A DNA stretch of 64,000 nt from Diphasiastrum complanatum (Eukaryota; Streptophyta; Lycopodiopsida; Lycopodiales; Lycopodiaceae), in assembly GCA_029204225.1 (NCBI GenBank), contig CM055104.1:50790132-50854131 (forward strand), in the 5' to 3' direction. The notes below the pieces were generated by a model. The model made no database searches, was not told where the DNA came from, and saw only the letters and a program-made list of their open reading frames with translations. A program made the translations under genes and the position numbers. The stretch's first letter is position 1. Every line of letters begins with the position of its first letter. This document shows, piece by piece, positions 1 through 10,639 of the stretch.

Positions 1-45
1 ATAGCCAGATTAGTACATTGTCTAATGGATCATCCAAATCAGCCT

Positions 46-55
46 ATAAAAGGGC
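46..55 (+). promoter_or_regulatory. Possible TATA box upstream of the copia K insertion
   Basis: A TATAAAAGGG stretch lies just left of the copia K insertion point. The sequence right of the element (from 4266) continues as a leader-like stretch up to an ATG at 4382. If the element is removed in thought, the TATA motif would sit roughly 150 bases upstream of that ATG. This is an inference from spacing only; the motif may be chance in AT-rich DNA. Confidence 0.25.
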
Positions 56-80
56 AGAATTCGATTTCATTTCTCATTTG

Positions 81-355
81 AGTTAGAATTAAAGTTAGAA
101 TCACTGTGTTACTGTTCTGTGGGTCCTATCAGTGGATAAGAATTAGTTGGCCTCACCACGAGGCAAGTCGACGGGACACGCGTCCCGCCAACGGCAACCT
201 GGGTCATGCATGGGTTGCCTTAGTGAACAACTATATGTATAGTGTAATTTCATTTTGAGAAATACAGTTGCTATGTGAGCTTGCTGAGGAGAGTGTTTTC
301 TGTCTGTGTTACTGTGTGGCATGATCTGTGTTCCTGTGCAAAGCAAATTCAAAGT
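81..355 (+). repeat. 5' LTR of copia K
   Basis: This LTR begins AGTTAGAATT and ends CAAATTCAAAGT. With the ATTTG target duplication taken as the boundary it is 275 bases, the same length as its partner. The termini are then AG...GT rather than the usual TG...CA. It carries a CG-rich patch around 164-196 (GTCGACGGGACACGCG). Confidence 0.9.
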
Positions 356-367
356 TGGTATCAAAGC
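356..367 (+). other. Primer-binding site of copia K (initiator tRNA-Met type)
   Basis: TGGTATCAAAGC directly follows the 5' LTR. It matches the common plant copia primer site TGGTATCAGAGC at all but one position and marks where minus-strand DNA synthesis would start. Confidence 0.88.
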
Positions 368-1479
368 CATACAGGGAGTGTACATAGTACAGCGTCGCCG
401 TTGAAGAGAGCTTTGGGAGAACTGTATTCTAAGAGTTCAGGGTTTACGACGGGTTGAAGACGGAAAGAGAAGCACTGGTGCACGGTTTCTAATTTATAGA
501 GGTTTGTTGAGCTCAGCAGAAGTATTATTAGCCTGTGCATAGCATTAGACAGGAAAAAATTTGGTGAAAAATTGACAATTTTGAAGCCAGCTGAAAATTG
601 ACACCGGACTTGGGGTTACAATTTTTACATATAACTGGTGCTGTTTGTGCACCGTTTTGGATGCCGTAAGGACAGGAAGGAAGCTAATCACATTGTCAAC
701 CAGCCATGGAGAGATTCTGAGGTTTATGTCAAAGATTTGTCTCCAGACAGTTAACCTAGCAGATTTGCGATAAAAAGATGAAAAAAGCCACTTTGTCAAG
801 TTGAGCTAAAATCACCGTTTCTCCACGGAATTTCCTGACTAAACACTCTACAATCTTGGATTCAGTAGGGCGACTCTGCTCCAGGCCTCATATCGTGCTC
901 AAAAAACGATCCACAGGAGAGTTTGATCTGACATTTTTCAGAGAAGGGAGGCGCGGCCGCAGGCAGGGAGGTCGCAGGCTGTTCGCGCGCCCAACACAAT
1001 GGTCAGTGTAGTGTCTCGAAGACCATAGCGATTTTAGGAGCATGGCTCAATGCCCAGATGCAGTTTGGACCTTTGGATGAGGTGTCAAATGAATCGACGG
1101 TCCAGAACTTGTGATGGGAGAGAAATTTGGATCACAAGATTTGGTTCAGCCATTGGATGAGCTTTGAACAGGGCCCTAAAGAAGTGAAGTCCATTCTAGC
1201 CTTCAACTTCATTAAAAATTTTCATACTGAAAGTTGAGCTGGGTCCCTTCACAAGTGAAGAGTGGAGTTTCTTCAAGGTGAAGAAACAGTTCAAAAACTA
1301 GAAAAATCCCTATTTTTGGGTCCTTTGCCCGTTTTGACCCAAACAAAAGATTATAACCTCCAAACGTAGGGCACTCGGACTGTACCTGCAAGTACGGTAC
1401 AACAAAACAGAGTGATTGCAGCAAATGGTGAATCACTTCTGGCGTACTCCGAACATTTTTTTCACAAGCAAATGGTGAG
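356..1479 (+). other. Untranslated leader of copia K; gag not recognisable
   Basis: About 1.1 kb between the primer site and the first recognisable pol residues. No gag (UBN2-type) domain or zinc knuckle could be read in any frame, although a complete copia normally has gag and protease here. The leader appears to be joined directly to the end of the protease region, which implies an internal deletion. Confidence 0.55.
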
Positions 1480-3932
1480 GTGTGCATGATTAAGGGGATA
1501 GACACCGTTTCTATCCAACTACCTGATGGCAAAAGCAGGATGATCAAGGAGGTACTTTACGTACCAGGTTTGAAAAAAAATCTACTTTCTGTTGGAGTCA
1601 TTACTAATCAAAAATTGAAAGTAGAATTCGCCCATGATCGTTGCTTTGTGAAAGATGCGAACCAAAAGTTCAAAATTATTGTGGATGGAGTAAGAGAGCC
1701 CAATACAAAATTGTACAGGTTAAATGCTACAATCAAGGAGCAACATGGACTTGTATCATCCATTCCTTCGCAAACTGAGTTGTGGCACAAGAGGCTTGGT
1801 CACTTGAGCTTGGAAAGCCTCAGTTTGATGAGAGAATTGGAGATGGTAATAGGATTGCTTACCATAGAAGATCACTTGAAATTGATGTGCGAATCTTGTG
1901 TATATGGGAAGAAGCATCGAGAGAAGTTCAATAAAGGGGGTATTGCAAGAGCAAAGAACATCCTGGATTTAATCCACACAGATTTATGTGGGCCTATGAG
2001 GACCATGTCCTTAGGAAAAGCCTTCTATTTTATGACCTTTATTGATGATATGTCACGTAAAATGTGGATCTACTTCTTGAAGAAGAAATCAAATGCATTT
2101 GACAACTTCAAGAACTTCAAAGCATTGGTCAAAAATCAGACAGGTAGGGAGATCAAAGTCCTAAGATCAGATAGTGGAGGTGAGTACAAGTCTAATGACT
2201 TCAATGATCTTTGTGATCAATGTGGGATTAAAAGACAATTTACGCTCTAAGTGGTTTGAGAGATTGATGGAGAGCTGCGACATAGATGACTTTCCAGGAT
2301 CATCTAACCAGGGAGAGCTACGAAGATCAACAAGAGAGAAGATACTACCTGAAAGGTATGAAGCAGATTATGCTCTCTTATCTAGCATTATTCAAAGCAA
2401 AGAACCTTCGACTTTGGTGAAGCGAAGGATGATGACATTTGGGTCAAGGCCATGAGAGAGGAGATGAAGTCGATTGCTAAGCATAACACATGGGACTTAG
2501 TAGAACCACCAGTTGGCAAGAAACCCATTGGTTGCAAATGGGTATACATGACTAAGTACTATGCAGATGGAAGTATAGCAAAGCACAAAGCAAGATTGGT
2601 GATCAAAGGGTACGCACAAAATGAAGGCATCGACTATGAGGAGACCTTTGTGCCGGTTTGTAAGTGGAATACTCTACATCTACTTATTGCTTTAGCTTCA
2701 CATTTTGGTTGGCCTTTGCATCAGATGGATGTGAAATCGGCTTTTCTAAATGGTGAGTTAGAAGAAGAAGTGTTCATGGATCAACCTGAAGGCTTTGTAA
2801 CGAAAGGACAGGAAAATAAAGTATGTCGCTTGAAGAAAGCGCTTTATGGTCCTAAGCAAGCACCACGTGCGTGGTATAGCAGGATTGATGCCTACTTTCG
2901 TTCAAAGGGGATGATGAGAACACATTCTGATCCAAATCTATATGTCTTATGCTTTGATGGTATGGTTGATTTGATTGCTCTTATGTTGATGACTTGATTA
3001 TTACGGGAAATAATCAAGAGATGATAGACATGATCAAGAAAGACCTCATGAAACAATTTGAGATGACAGATCTCAGCCTGATGCATTACTGCCTTGGAGT
3101 AGAAGTGTGGCAAAAAGGACATGAAGTGGGTTTAACACAGGTGAAGTATGTCAAAGAGTTGATGCACAGGTTTAGGTTGCAAGATTGCAAACCAGTAAAC
3201 ACTCCTATTGAACTAGGTAAAAAGTTTTCTAAGCTTGATGAGTCACAGTCATTTGATGCTACGCTGTATAGACAGTTAGTAGGGAGCTTGATTTACCTTA
3301 CCGCGACTAGACCAAATATATGCTATGTTGTTGGCATTGTAAGTCAGTTTATGGCAGCACCTACGAAAACGTATTGGAAGGCAGCTAAACGCATTTTGCA
3401 TTATGTGAAAGGCACTTCAGAGTATGGCTTGATTTACCGGAAGCATGATGGTTTACCTGAGTTGTGTGGCTATGTGGATGCGGACTGGGGAGGTGACTAT
3501 GATGATCATAGATCCACCACAAGATATATATTCCAGTTTTGTGGTAGTTGCTTTTCCTGGTCTAGTAAGAAGCAAAGTAAAATTGCTCTTTCCACCACAG
3601 AAGCAGAGTATAAGGCAATGTGTAGTGCTACACAGGAAGCTATATGATTGAGACAAATCTTGGAAGAAATTGGCGTGAAGCAAAAAAATCCCATGACTTT
3701 ACATAGCGACAGTCAGAGTGGGATTCAGCTAGCAAAGAATCCAGTGTTCAATGCAAGAACTAAACACATTGAGATTCAATATCACTTCATACGTGAGAGG
3801 CTGCTGAGTCGTGAGATTCATGTTGTTCATTGTAGCACAGAAGAACAACTAGCTGATATTTTCACTAAGCCACTTACTGGAGAAAAGTTTGATAAGTTTA
3901 GATCAAAGCTTTCTGTACTTAAAGTTTGTTGA
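1480..3932 (+). pseudogene. Copia pol remnant: GAG-pre-integrase, part integrase, RT, RNase H
   Basis: The frame from 1480 reads a protease tail, then a GAG-pre-integrase domain (ELWHKRLGHLSLESL, CESCVYGKKH), then the integrase start (DLIHTDLCGPM, FIDDMSRKMWIYFL, RSDSGGEY). It stops at about 2250, where the rest of the integrase should follow. After a jump comes the hinge before the reverse transcriptase (RRSTREKILPERYEADYAL). The RVT_2 domain runs from 2452 (IGCKWVYMTKYYADGS, QMDVKSAFLNGELEEEVF). A frameshift near 2985 falls at the YVDD active site. RNase H follows (DADWGGDYDDHRST, SSKKQSKIALSTTEAEY). A TGG to TGA change at about 3646 breaks it, and the tail ends DIFTKPLTGEKFDKFR. The breaks make it non-autonomous. 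Confidence 0.92.
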
Positions 3933-3971
3933 CTTTAAAGTTATGTATATGAATGTATAAAAAGTGACTCT

Positions 3972-3985
3972 ACTTTAAGGGAGAG
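3972..3985 (+). other. Polypurine tract of copia K
   Basis: ACTTTAAGGGAGAG lies directly before the 3' LTR. The purine run is in the place where plus-strand priming is expected. Confidence 0.7.
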
Positions 3986-4260
3986 AGTTAGAATTAAAAT
4001 TAGAATCACTGTGTTACTGTACTGTGGGTCCTATCAATGGATAAGAATCAGTTGGCCTCGCCACGAGGCAAGTCGACGGGACACGCGTCCCGCCAATGGC
4101 AACCTGGGTCATGCATGGGTTGCCTGAGTGAACAACTATATGTATAGTGTAATTTCATTTTGAGAAATACAGTTGCTATGTGAGCTTGCTGTGGAGAGTG
4201 TTTTATGTCTGTGTTACTGTGTGGCATGATCTGTGTTCCTGTGCAAAGCAAATTCAAAGT
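3986..4260 (+). repeat. 3' LTR of copia K
   Basis: Direct repeat of 81-355, equal in length, with about nine substitutions by eye. It is followed immediately by ATTTG, the right-hand copy of the target duplication. Confidence 0.9.
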
Positions 4261-4381
4261 ATTTGTGCTAGCGAAGCTCTTGCCAATTTTTCTAGCGACC
4301 AAATCCTTCAAAAATTTCCATACTGATTTTTGATATACACTCACACTCCTTATTCTCAGTTTCTGATCTTTTTTTTCATCA

Positions 4382-5128
4382 TGTCTTCCATAGACAATTC
4401 TCAGTCGCCTAGTTATACTATCCATCGTGATGTCCCAATAAAACGGACATCATGATACTTCCTACCACAAGCATGATCACTTACTGGATGACCCTTGTGG
4501 AGCCTCTGCTCACTGCAATGGGTATTCATGAGAGAGCCTTCTTAGGGAGAATTAACATGGATTTTATTAACTTTGCCTTCAGTACCTGGAAGGAGGAGAA
4601 ATTCAAATTCTACATTGTTTTCCAAGGAGCCACCACAAGGTGCGTGTGACCGAAGCCGCGCTTGTTGCCATAGGGATGGCGTCTAATACTCAAGCCTCAC
4701 CAAACCATAAGCAAGCCAAACATGCTATTAAGCCTTATATTGACACTACCAATGATTTATATTGGACTAATGATGGCTATCTAATAGAGGCCATCATTGA
4801 TCTTGCCATTTATGCTTCTGCTCAGCTCCTCAACAATTTCTTGATGGTTGGAAATCTCAAGAAAGAGCGTATCTCTTCTCAAATTTTGCATAGGATAGTT
4901 GAGTCCCAGGCCAAGAGAGCCAAGGCCCCTCTGGAACCATATATTGGTTCAATACTATGTTTGGAGAGCTCAAATGAGCTATCAAAAGTAATACCAAGCA
5001 GAAGTTTGCTGCTGGCCAGCTCTTGTCCCTCCTTGCAGCCTCCTATGTTGATAACAAAATCCATGGTTTTAGTGTGGATTCAGTGCTCTCTATTTACGAA
5101 GGGGCACCAGCTGAATCTTCCCAACTAG
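4382..5128 (+). pseudogene. Unrecognised coding remnant downstream of copia K
   Basis: A chain of short open frames follows the insertion. One starts at 4382 (MSSIDNSQSPSYTIHRD) and stops at 4454-4456 inside an ATGA overlap with the next (4452-4649, about 65 codons). A third runs 4640-5128 (162 codons; QAKHAIKPYIDTTNDLYW). The composition is protein-like: there is a hydrophobic helix-like stretch (AIIDLAIYASAQLLNNFLMV) and few stops. I recognise no family. It could be a gene relic whose leader was split by copia K, or a retroelement accessory frame. The frames are not continuous, so it is called broken. Confidence 0.3.
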
Positions 5129-5496
5129 CGTCGAGTTCACATAGTCGTCGTCGTCCACGCAGCGAGATCGTTGTTCTTGACTCGCCTTTCGCGACACGTT
5201 GACGTACTAGGCAACCAACTCTAGTTGCGCTTCCACCCCCTGCTACAATCCAAACTGAGCTACCCATGTCCCAATCCACTAATCAATCCCTTGCCTCCGC
5301 ATAATCGCAAATGAGGCACTATTTCATGAGCAATGTAATGAGTATATTGACTTATAATATTGACTCACAATTCAAATGTTATTACAAAGACTGCTTGCAC
5401 TAGTATCACAAAGATTGTATACACACTATTGGCATGACCTCAAGTTTCAACTTTGAGTATTCAAGTATGTACTGTGGACCTAAGTTGCACCCCCTT

Positions 5497-5625
5497 CTGA
5501 AACGCTCCGTTCCAATCGCATTCTGGAACGCTGTGTTCCACAATGGATCCGGGTTCCGGAAAGCTACGTTCCAGAATGTACGGGTCATGCGTTCCGGAAC
5601 GCTATTCGATTCTGGAACCCGGTTA
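5497..5625. repeat. Cluster of GTTCC/GGAAC units with internal palindromes
   Basis: About 130 bases hold at least eight copies of GTTCC or its complement GGAAC, several as the palindrome TTCCGGAA (near 5555 and 5592), often extended to CGTTCC or GGAACGC. The spacing is irregular at 10-25 bases. No reading frame explains it. Confidence 0.6.
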
Positions 5626-5659
5626 GTTGGATTATGTTTGAATTCTACTAAATGCTAGT

Positions 5660-6660
5660 TGATGGGTTGTAAGAGCAAACCCATAAAGTTGTTTTCTAGA
5701 CAGATAAGAGGACTAGCACATAAAATACTTTTCTTGGCTTTGCCTAATCTTTTTTTGTGTGAAATGTACAAAAATGGAGTAGATCTCCACCCTTTTTGTG
5801 TGGCATATGACACATAATTTGGTGTTATGATTTGCTTGTAATTTGCAATTCTTTCTTATACACATAAGAAGTGAATTGTTTTATTATTTTATTTTGTAGA
5901 TATTGATCCCTACAAGGAAGGATTATGGACCCACTTTGTGGAGGTAGGTGAATCATGAAGGGAACATTTAGACAGAAGAAGGGCATTGAGTAGCCATTAA
6001 AAATCATAACTCACGTAGATACGAAGACCATCAAAAAGCTGGAGTAGTTGACTTCCTCAACCTAAAGCTAGAAAATGAAGTTCATTTCAAAGGGAAGGGG
6101 CATGTTGGAAACTTTGACTATAGCATACAACTTTGAGGTTGATAACAAGGCTGAATCAAGGGTCACAAGCTTGTTTAGGTGCTTAATGTCTAGGAGGAGA
6201 AGACATACATCGCCATCTACTTGTAATTATAAGTTCTAGCCATTTTCCAATTCTAAGGAACTCAAACAATTAAGATGCATATACTGGACATACTACTTAT
6301 GGATAGGCAATTGAGCACTACAAAAATTGTAAAAGGAGAATCAAAAGAAATGCACGCTTTTCATGCGCTCAAACGTATAGAACAATTGGGGCCAACGAGT
6401 GCTAGCATGGAGGAAAAATAGTTGATATAGAATTTTCAATAATCTACCATATGTGTAGAATATTTCATCAACCAACAAACGTATTCAAGTGATTTAGATT
6501 ACACAAGTAGTTGTTTTAGTTCGATTTTGGCCTCCAATACTAGCTTTACAAGGCAAGAGCTTGACTATGCTTCATTATCTTTCCATTTTATTCAACTTGG
6601 ATTGGCCTCAGACTTTGTAGCACTCACACTAGGTGTAATTGCATTCAATCAATTAATAAA
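5660..6660. other. Spacer with no recognised feature
   Basis: AT-rich sequence between the GGAAC cluster and the truncated end of gypsy C. I see no coding potential above background and no repeat structure. Confidence 0.5.
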
Positions 6661-7601
6661 TTATGTATAAACTCCAAGAATTGTTGTTGGTGGTGGCAAA
6701 TCCACAATAACCTTGATTTTAGAATAATATGTGGCAATGCCATGTCCTGATATCACATGTCCAAGAACAACCCCGTGGGAAACCCATAACTGGCACTTTT
6801 CTGGATTCAAGGAAATCTGGTACTTGCGACAACGTTCAAATGCTTTCTCCAATCGATCCAGGTGGTCTGTATCTGTGCTATGGACTCCAAGGTCATTCAA
6901 GTAAATTTCAAGAAATTTTTGTAGATAATCTTTGAAAGCAAATTGCATTACTTTTTTGAAACTAATTTGGTGCATTACAGAGTCCAAATGACATTACTTT
7001 AAGCATATGTCTCTCATTCTGTTGCAAAGGTTGTTTTGTGGCGATCTGCAGGTGCAATCTTGACCTGGTTTTAACCACTAAATCCATCCAAAAAACTATA
7101 AGCTTCTGCTCCAGCAAGGCAGTCCAAAATGCTTTCAGTAAAAGGTAATGGAAAATGATCTTTTCTCGTTACTTTGTTCAAGGCCTTGAGATTCACACAA
7201 ATTCTCAATTTTTCATTCTTTTTAGGAACAATGACAATCGGTGAAACCCATTCGATATGCTCGATCTCATAAATGAAATCGACGTCAAGCAATTTCTGAA
7301 GCTCTTTCTTTATCAGATCAGCAAGATTAGGGTTACAGAGATAGAACTTTGTGACCTTTGGAACTGCATCAGGTATTAAAGGTATGGTGTGTTCAATAAC
7401 TGACGACGAAGTACCCTTGAGATCTTTATAAGTCCATACAAAACAATCTTGATACTTAATAAGCAACTTCCATAGTGCTTGAGACTGTTCTGGATTAAGT
7501 TGTGATCCAACTTGTACAATCTTTTCTGGTTCTCCTGACTCAGCAAGATTCATAGGCTGCATCCTAGTTGGGCCATCATAAACAACTTTCAATTCTAGCA
7601 C
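6661..7601 (-). pseudogene. Reverse transcriptase remnant of gypsy C
   Basis: The minus frame from 7601 reads the linker and RT fingers (WVSPIVIVPKKNEKLRICVN, LKALNKVTRKDHFPLPF, YSFLDGFSG). It breaks at stops around 6990-7070. It resumes with the palm (MQFAFKDYLQKFLEIYLND) and connection (SLNPEKCQLWVSHGVVLGHV). The catalytic YxDD is YLND, so one of the two metal-binding aspartates is lost by a GAT to AAT change. Gypsy A keeps YLDD at the same place. The copy cannot encode an active polymerase. Confidence 0.9.
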
Positions 7602-7763
7602 TTATTTTTTAGGTTCACGATGTGCTTTAGGTAACATGATAACCACATCATCTAGTGTATAACGTTTAAAATGTTCTGGCATATCATGCTGAACCTCCTC
7701 TAATTTCTCTTTGTCAAAAGGATTAGACTTGGATCTTCGCTTATCTTTCTTAGCAGGAATCGA

Positions 7764-8731
7764 TCATGGAGGTGATGACTTATGAGAAGATGGACTCATC
7801 TTAGAAGGTGAAGACTTCCTAGATGGTGATGTCTTGCTAGAACTTTGACTTGTAGAATCATCCTTGACTTTTCCTTTGCCTTTATCCAATAAAGGTAGCA
7901 TAGTCTTGGAATCAATTTTTTGAGGTGGATTTTTCCATTTCAAGATCGTATTATAATGTTGCTTAGCTTGCTTCTTCGTCATTGATCCTATGATCCTGTC
8001 TGTTTTCAATATAATTGCTTTTGACGACTTTATTGTTGGTTCATCGGGAATATTACGTACTCCAAATCTGGTCGGATCTATGTGATTTAGAGTCTGCTCA
8101 TCAGTAAGTTCTACATTGTCATCATAAGTTAAGGCATGACTCATAGGAATGAGTTATCTTCAATCGGCTCTGGTATGGGCTCCGTTGATACCCAAGCTAT
8201 GTTCAACACGTTCAATGAAAAAGTGATCGGTGTATCCAAAGTTTGATCAAGTAATGAAATCTTGCTCAAGTCGGACTGATTATCTTGTTGACACATATAG
8301 CCTACTGTACAGTCAGTTGTTGCAAGAGCTTGATTCCAGTTGACAATATCGGTTTGAGAGTCATAATTTACTCCCCAATTTTTTACTGGTCGGTCATAGG
8401 TATGATCCGTTGTTGATGAATCATCATCCTCTTTTTGAACCACTGGTTTGATAGTCCAAGTGATCGGAACAACTTTGATTGAACGTTCACGATTTTCAAA
8501 AGTGATTTTTTTGGTACTCCAATTATGAATTACTTGTGCAACCCGTAACCATGGGCATCCCAGCAGGCCTCGGTAGACATTTGGTGCGTCAGGTAAGTCC
8601 ATTACTACAAAACTAATGACAAACTGTACTCCGGCAATTCTGACAAGTATATCTTCAACCATTCCTTGTGGACAAACTGTCGTTTGGCAAAAGTCGCAGG
8701 CTTTATCCTTGTAAGGCCCCATTTTGCACAT
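7764..8731 (-). pseudogene. Protease C-terminal part and linker of gypsy C
   Basis: The minus frame from 8731 holds the second half of a retropepsin-like domain (VCPQGMVEDILVRIAGVQF, VVMDLPDAPNVYRGLLGCPW). The usual LLGRPW box reads LLGCPW. The segment that would hold the active-site aspartate is upstream and disrupted. From 8144 a second frame (MSHALTYDDNVELTDEQ) runs into a Ser/Lys-rich linker (SSSKTSPSRKSSPSKMSPSS). The same linker order is present in gypsy A. Confidence 0.8.
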
Positions 8732-8795
8732 AGCTTTGTAGAAATCAGGTTAACTCCTGAACCGTCACGGTTGTCTCTTTAGAAAATCGCTTATG

Positions 8796-10633
8796 CTATA
8801 TCGGCAGGGTGATATTGGCTGCTTCGACATGGAGTATGTCATTAGATTCTTCAAATCTTGCACAAAAAAGTGACACTTGATGGACTTCTAGTTCAGTTTG
8901 AGTTAATTTTTGTGCTAATACTTCTTTTACTTTTGGCACCAATTTCATGAACTCTCTCAACGAAATATTGATCTTACTAGACAAAATATTCATGAGAAGA
9001 TCTGTTTGCAGCGCTTCTAGTTTAGTCATCTTGAAGGGTTCTTCATGATGATGCAAATGAGCATTCATATATGTTCGTGGATTATTAAGTGGCTGCACTG
9101 ATGAAGAACGAGCTTCGGCTACTACTTTAGCGGCTTCAAGCTCCTCTTCCTCTTGCAAATGTTTAATCCATTGCCTCATATCTTGGTACCTTTTTTCTTT
9201 TTGCATGGCGATTTGGATAGACTCCAGATTCTGTTGGTATATCAGTTAATGGTATAGAATCAGTAGGTATTGGATCTGCTACAGGTTCTTTCTACTTCTG
9301 TGCTCTGGTAACCACCATCAAGGGTACACTTGGTTCAGTCTGAGTTGCTGGTTATCAAATTCACATGAGCTATAACCGATGGAGGCTTTGGCCTTGATAG
9401 ACACTCCTTGTAGCAATGTCCATAACCACAGTCACGACAAAATGGTACAAATTTGTCTTTATTTGGACATTCTGCAAATCTGTGAGTTTCTCCACATCCA
9501 AAGTATCCAAGTGACGCTCTGGTCCAATTTCTAGATGCTTGTTGTTGCGCGGCAGCATAAATAGCATATTGTTCCAAAGATTCACCTTCATGATTATTAC
9601 TATAATTCCATTGCTCGGTACCTTTGTAAGGTTCTGGTTCCATCAAATTAGCAGGAGGAGCAGATTGTGTTGGTGAGAATGGTAAGACTAATCGTTCTGG
9701 ATATCCAAGACGAGGTTTGGCTGTCAGATTTCCTCCATAAAGAGGTTTCCGATATCCCATCTCGGCATATCGTTGCTGGATAATTCGAGGATTAAAGTGG
9801 CAAAAAGCAGTCTCATGATCAGGTGAATTGCACAGATGGCAGATATTGGTTTCTATTTTTTTTTTTCAATTGAGGACATTCATTTGTTGTGTGATTGTCC
9901 ATACAAATGGAACACCAAATATTTTCTCTGGTAGGAAAAGTCTTAGCAAACCTCTCAGGTTCCTTGTTCGCTTGTCCATGGAAATCTTCCAAGGCTTTGA
10001 TCTTCTTATCAAATTGCGACTGCAACTTTTGCATCTATTTCTACTGGTTCTTCCCGAGTCATTGAGCATCATCTCTACAGTAGCATTGGCATTCGTTGAC
10101 GCGATAGTGGTGGACGTCGTAGTGGTTTGCCCTGTTGTATAAGGCAACATACCAATATTTGGCTTGTCATCTGAATCTTTATCCTCCTCTCAAATTGCAT
10201 CATCCACAACATTTTGCAAAGTCACATACTCATTGTGACGTTTCAGCTCACATCTGATTCTTTTAGGTAGACCTGACAAAAATCACATAATCATTGCATT
10301 TTCGTTAATTAGCTCGGGTTCACACTCAAATCTGAGTCGTTTAACCCATTCAATGTAATCTCGTACCATTTTTCGTGTTCCCATTTCTTAATTCGTACGC
10401 TCAGTTTCATCTTGATTATAATACCAATTTTGTGCTACACTCATTAGGGCCATTGGAAATAGCTTAAGTTTATCTTGGAAAAAAACTTCGCCATAGACTT
10501 CACAAGATTCAACATAGATCTGGAGAAATCTAACTGGATCTGTTAATCCATTGTATTTGGCTAGATTCAAACAGGGTGATCTCCTAACAATGATTGGATT
10601 GACTTCTTGAGGAGAACCTCCAGGAGCAGCCAT
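8796..10633 (-). pseudogene. Gag remnant of gypsy C
   Basis: The frame from 10633 starts MAAPGGSPQEVNPIIVRR and has capsid-like residues (NGLTDPVRFLQIYVESC, FPMALMSVAQNWYYNQ) typical of retrotransposon gag. A stop at about 10388 breaks it. Parts then follow in other frames: 9866-10150, 9819-10034 (a Cys-His segment), and 9335-9760 with two zinc-knuckle-like units. The second (CRDCGYGHCYKEC) keeps all four ligands. The first has lost its first Cys (YFGCGETHRFAEC). A further piece at 8796-9206 (MQKEKRYQDMRQWIKHLQEE) probably bridges to the protease. Confidence 0.8.
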
Positions 10634-10639
10634 TTTTCC

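Larger units (their letters stand above)
81..4260 (+). mobile_element. Ty1/copia LTR retrotransposon K with internal deletions
   Basis: Two 275-base direct repeats (81-355 and 3986-4260) flank a decayed copia polyprotein. The 5-base direct repeat ATTTG occurs immediately outside both ends (76-80 and 4261-4265), which is a target-site duplication. A primer-binding site follows the left LTR and a purine tract precedes the right LTR. By eye the two LTRs differ at about nine positions (about 3%), so the insertion is fairly recent. The interior is short: no gag is recognisable between 356 and 1479, and the integrase is cut in half near 2250. Confidence 0.93.

Noticed and set aside
356-1479. A hidden gag gene in the copia K leader
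   Set aside because: No UBN2-like residues, zinc knuckle or long frame could be read in any frame.
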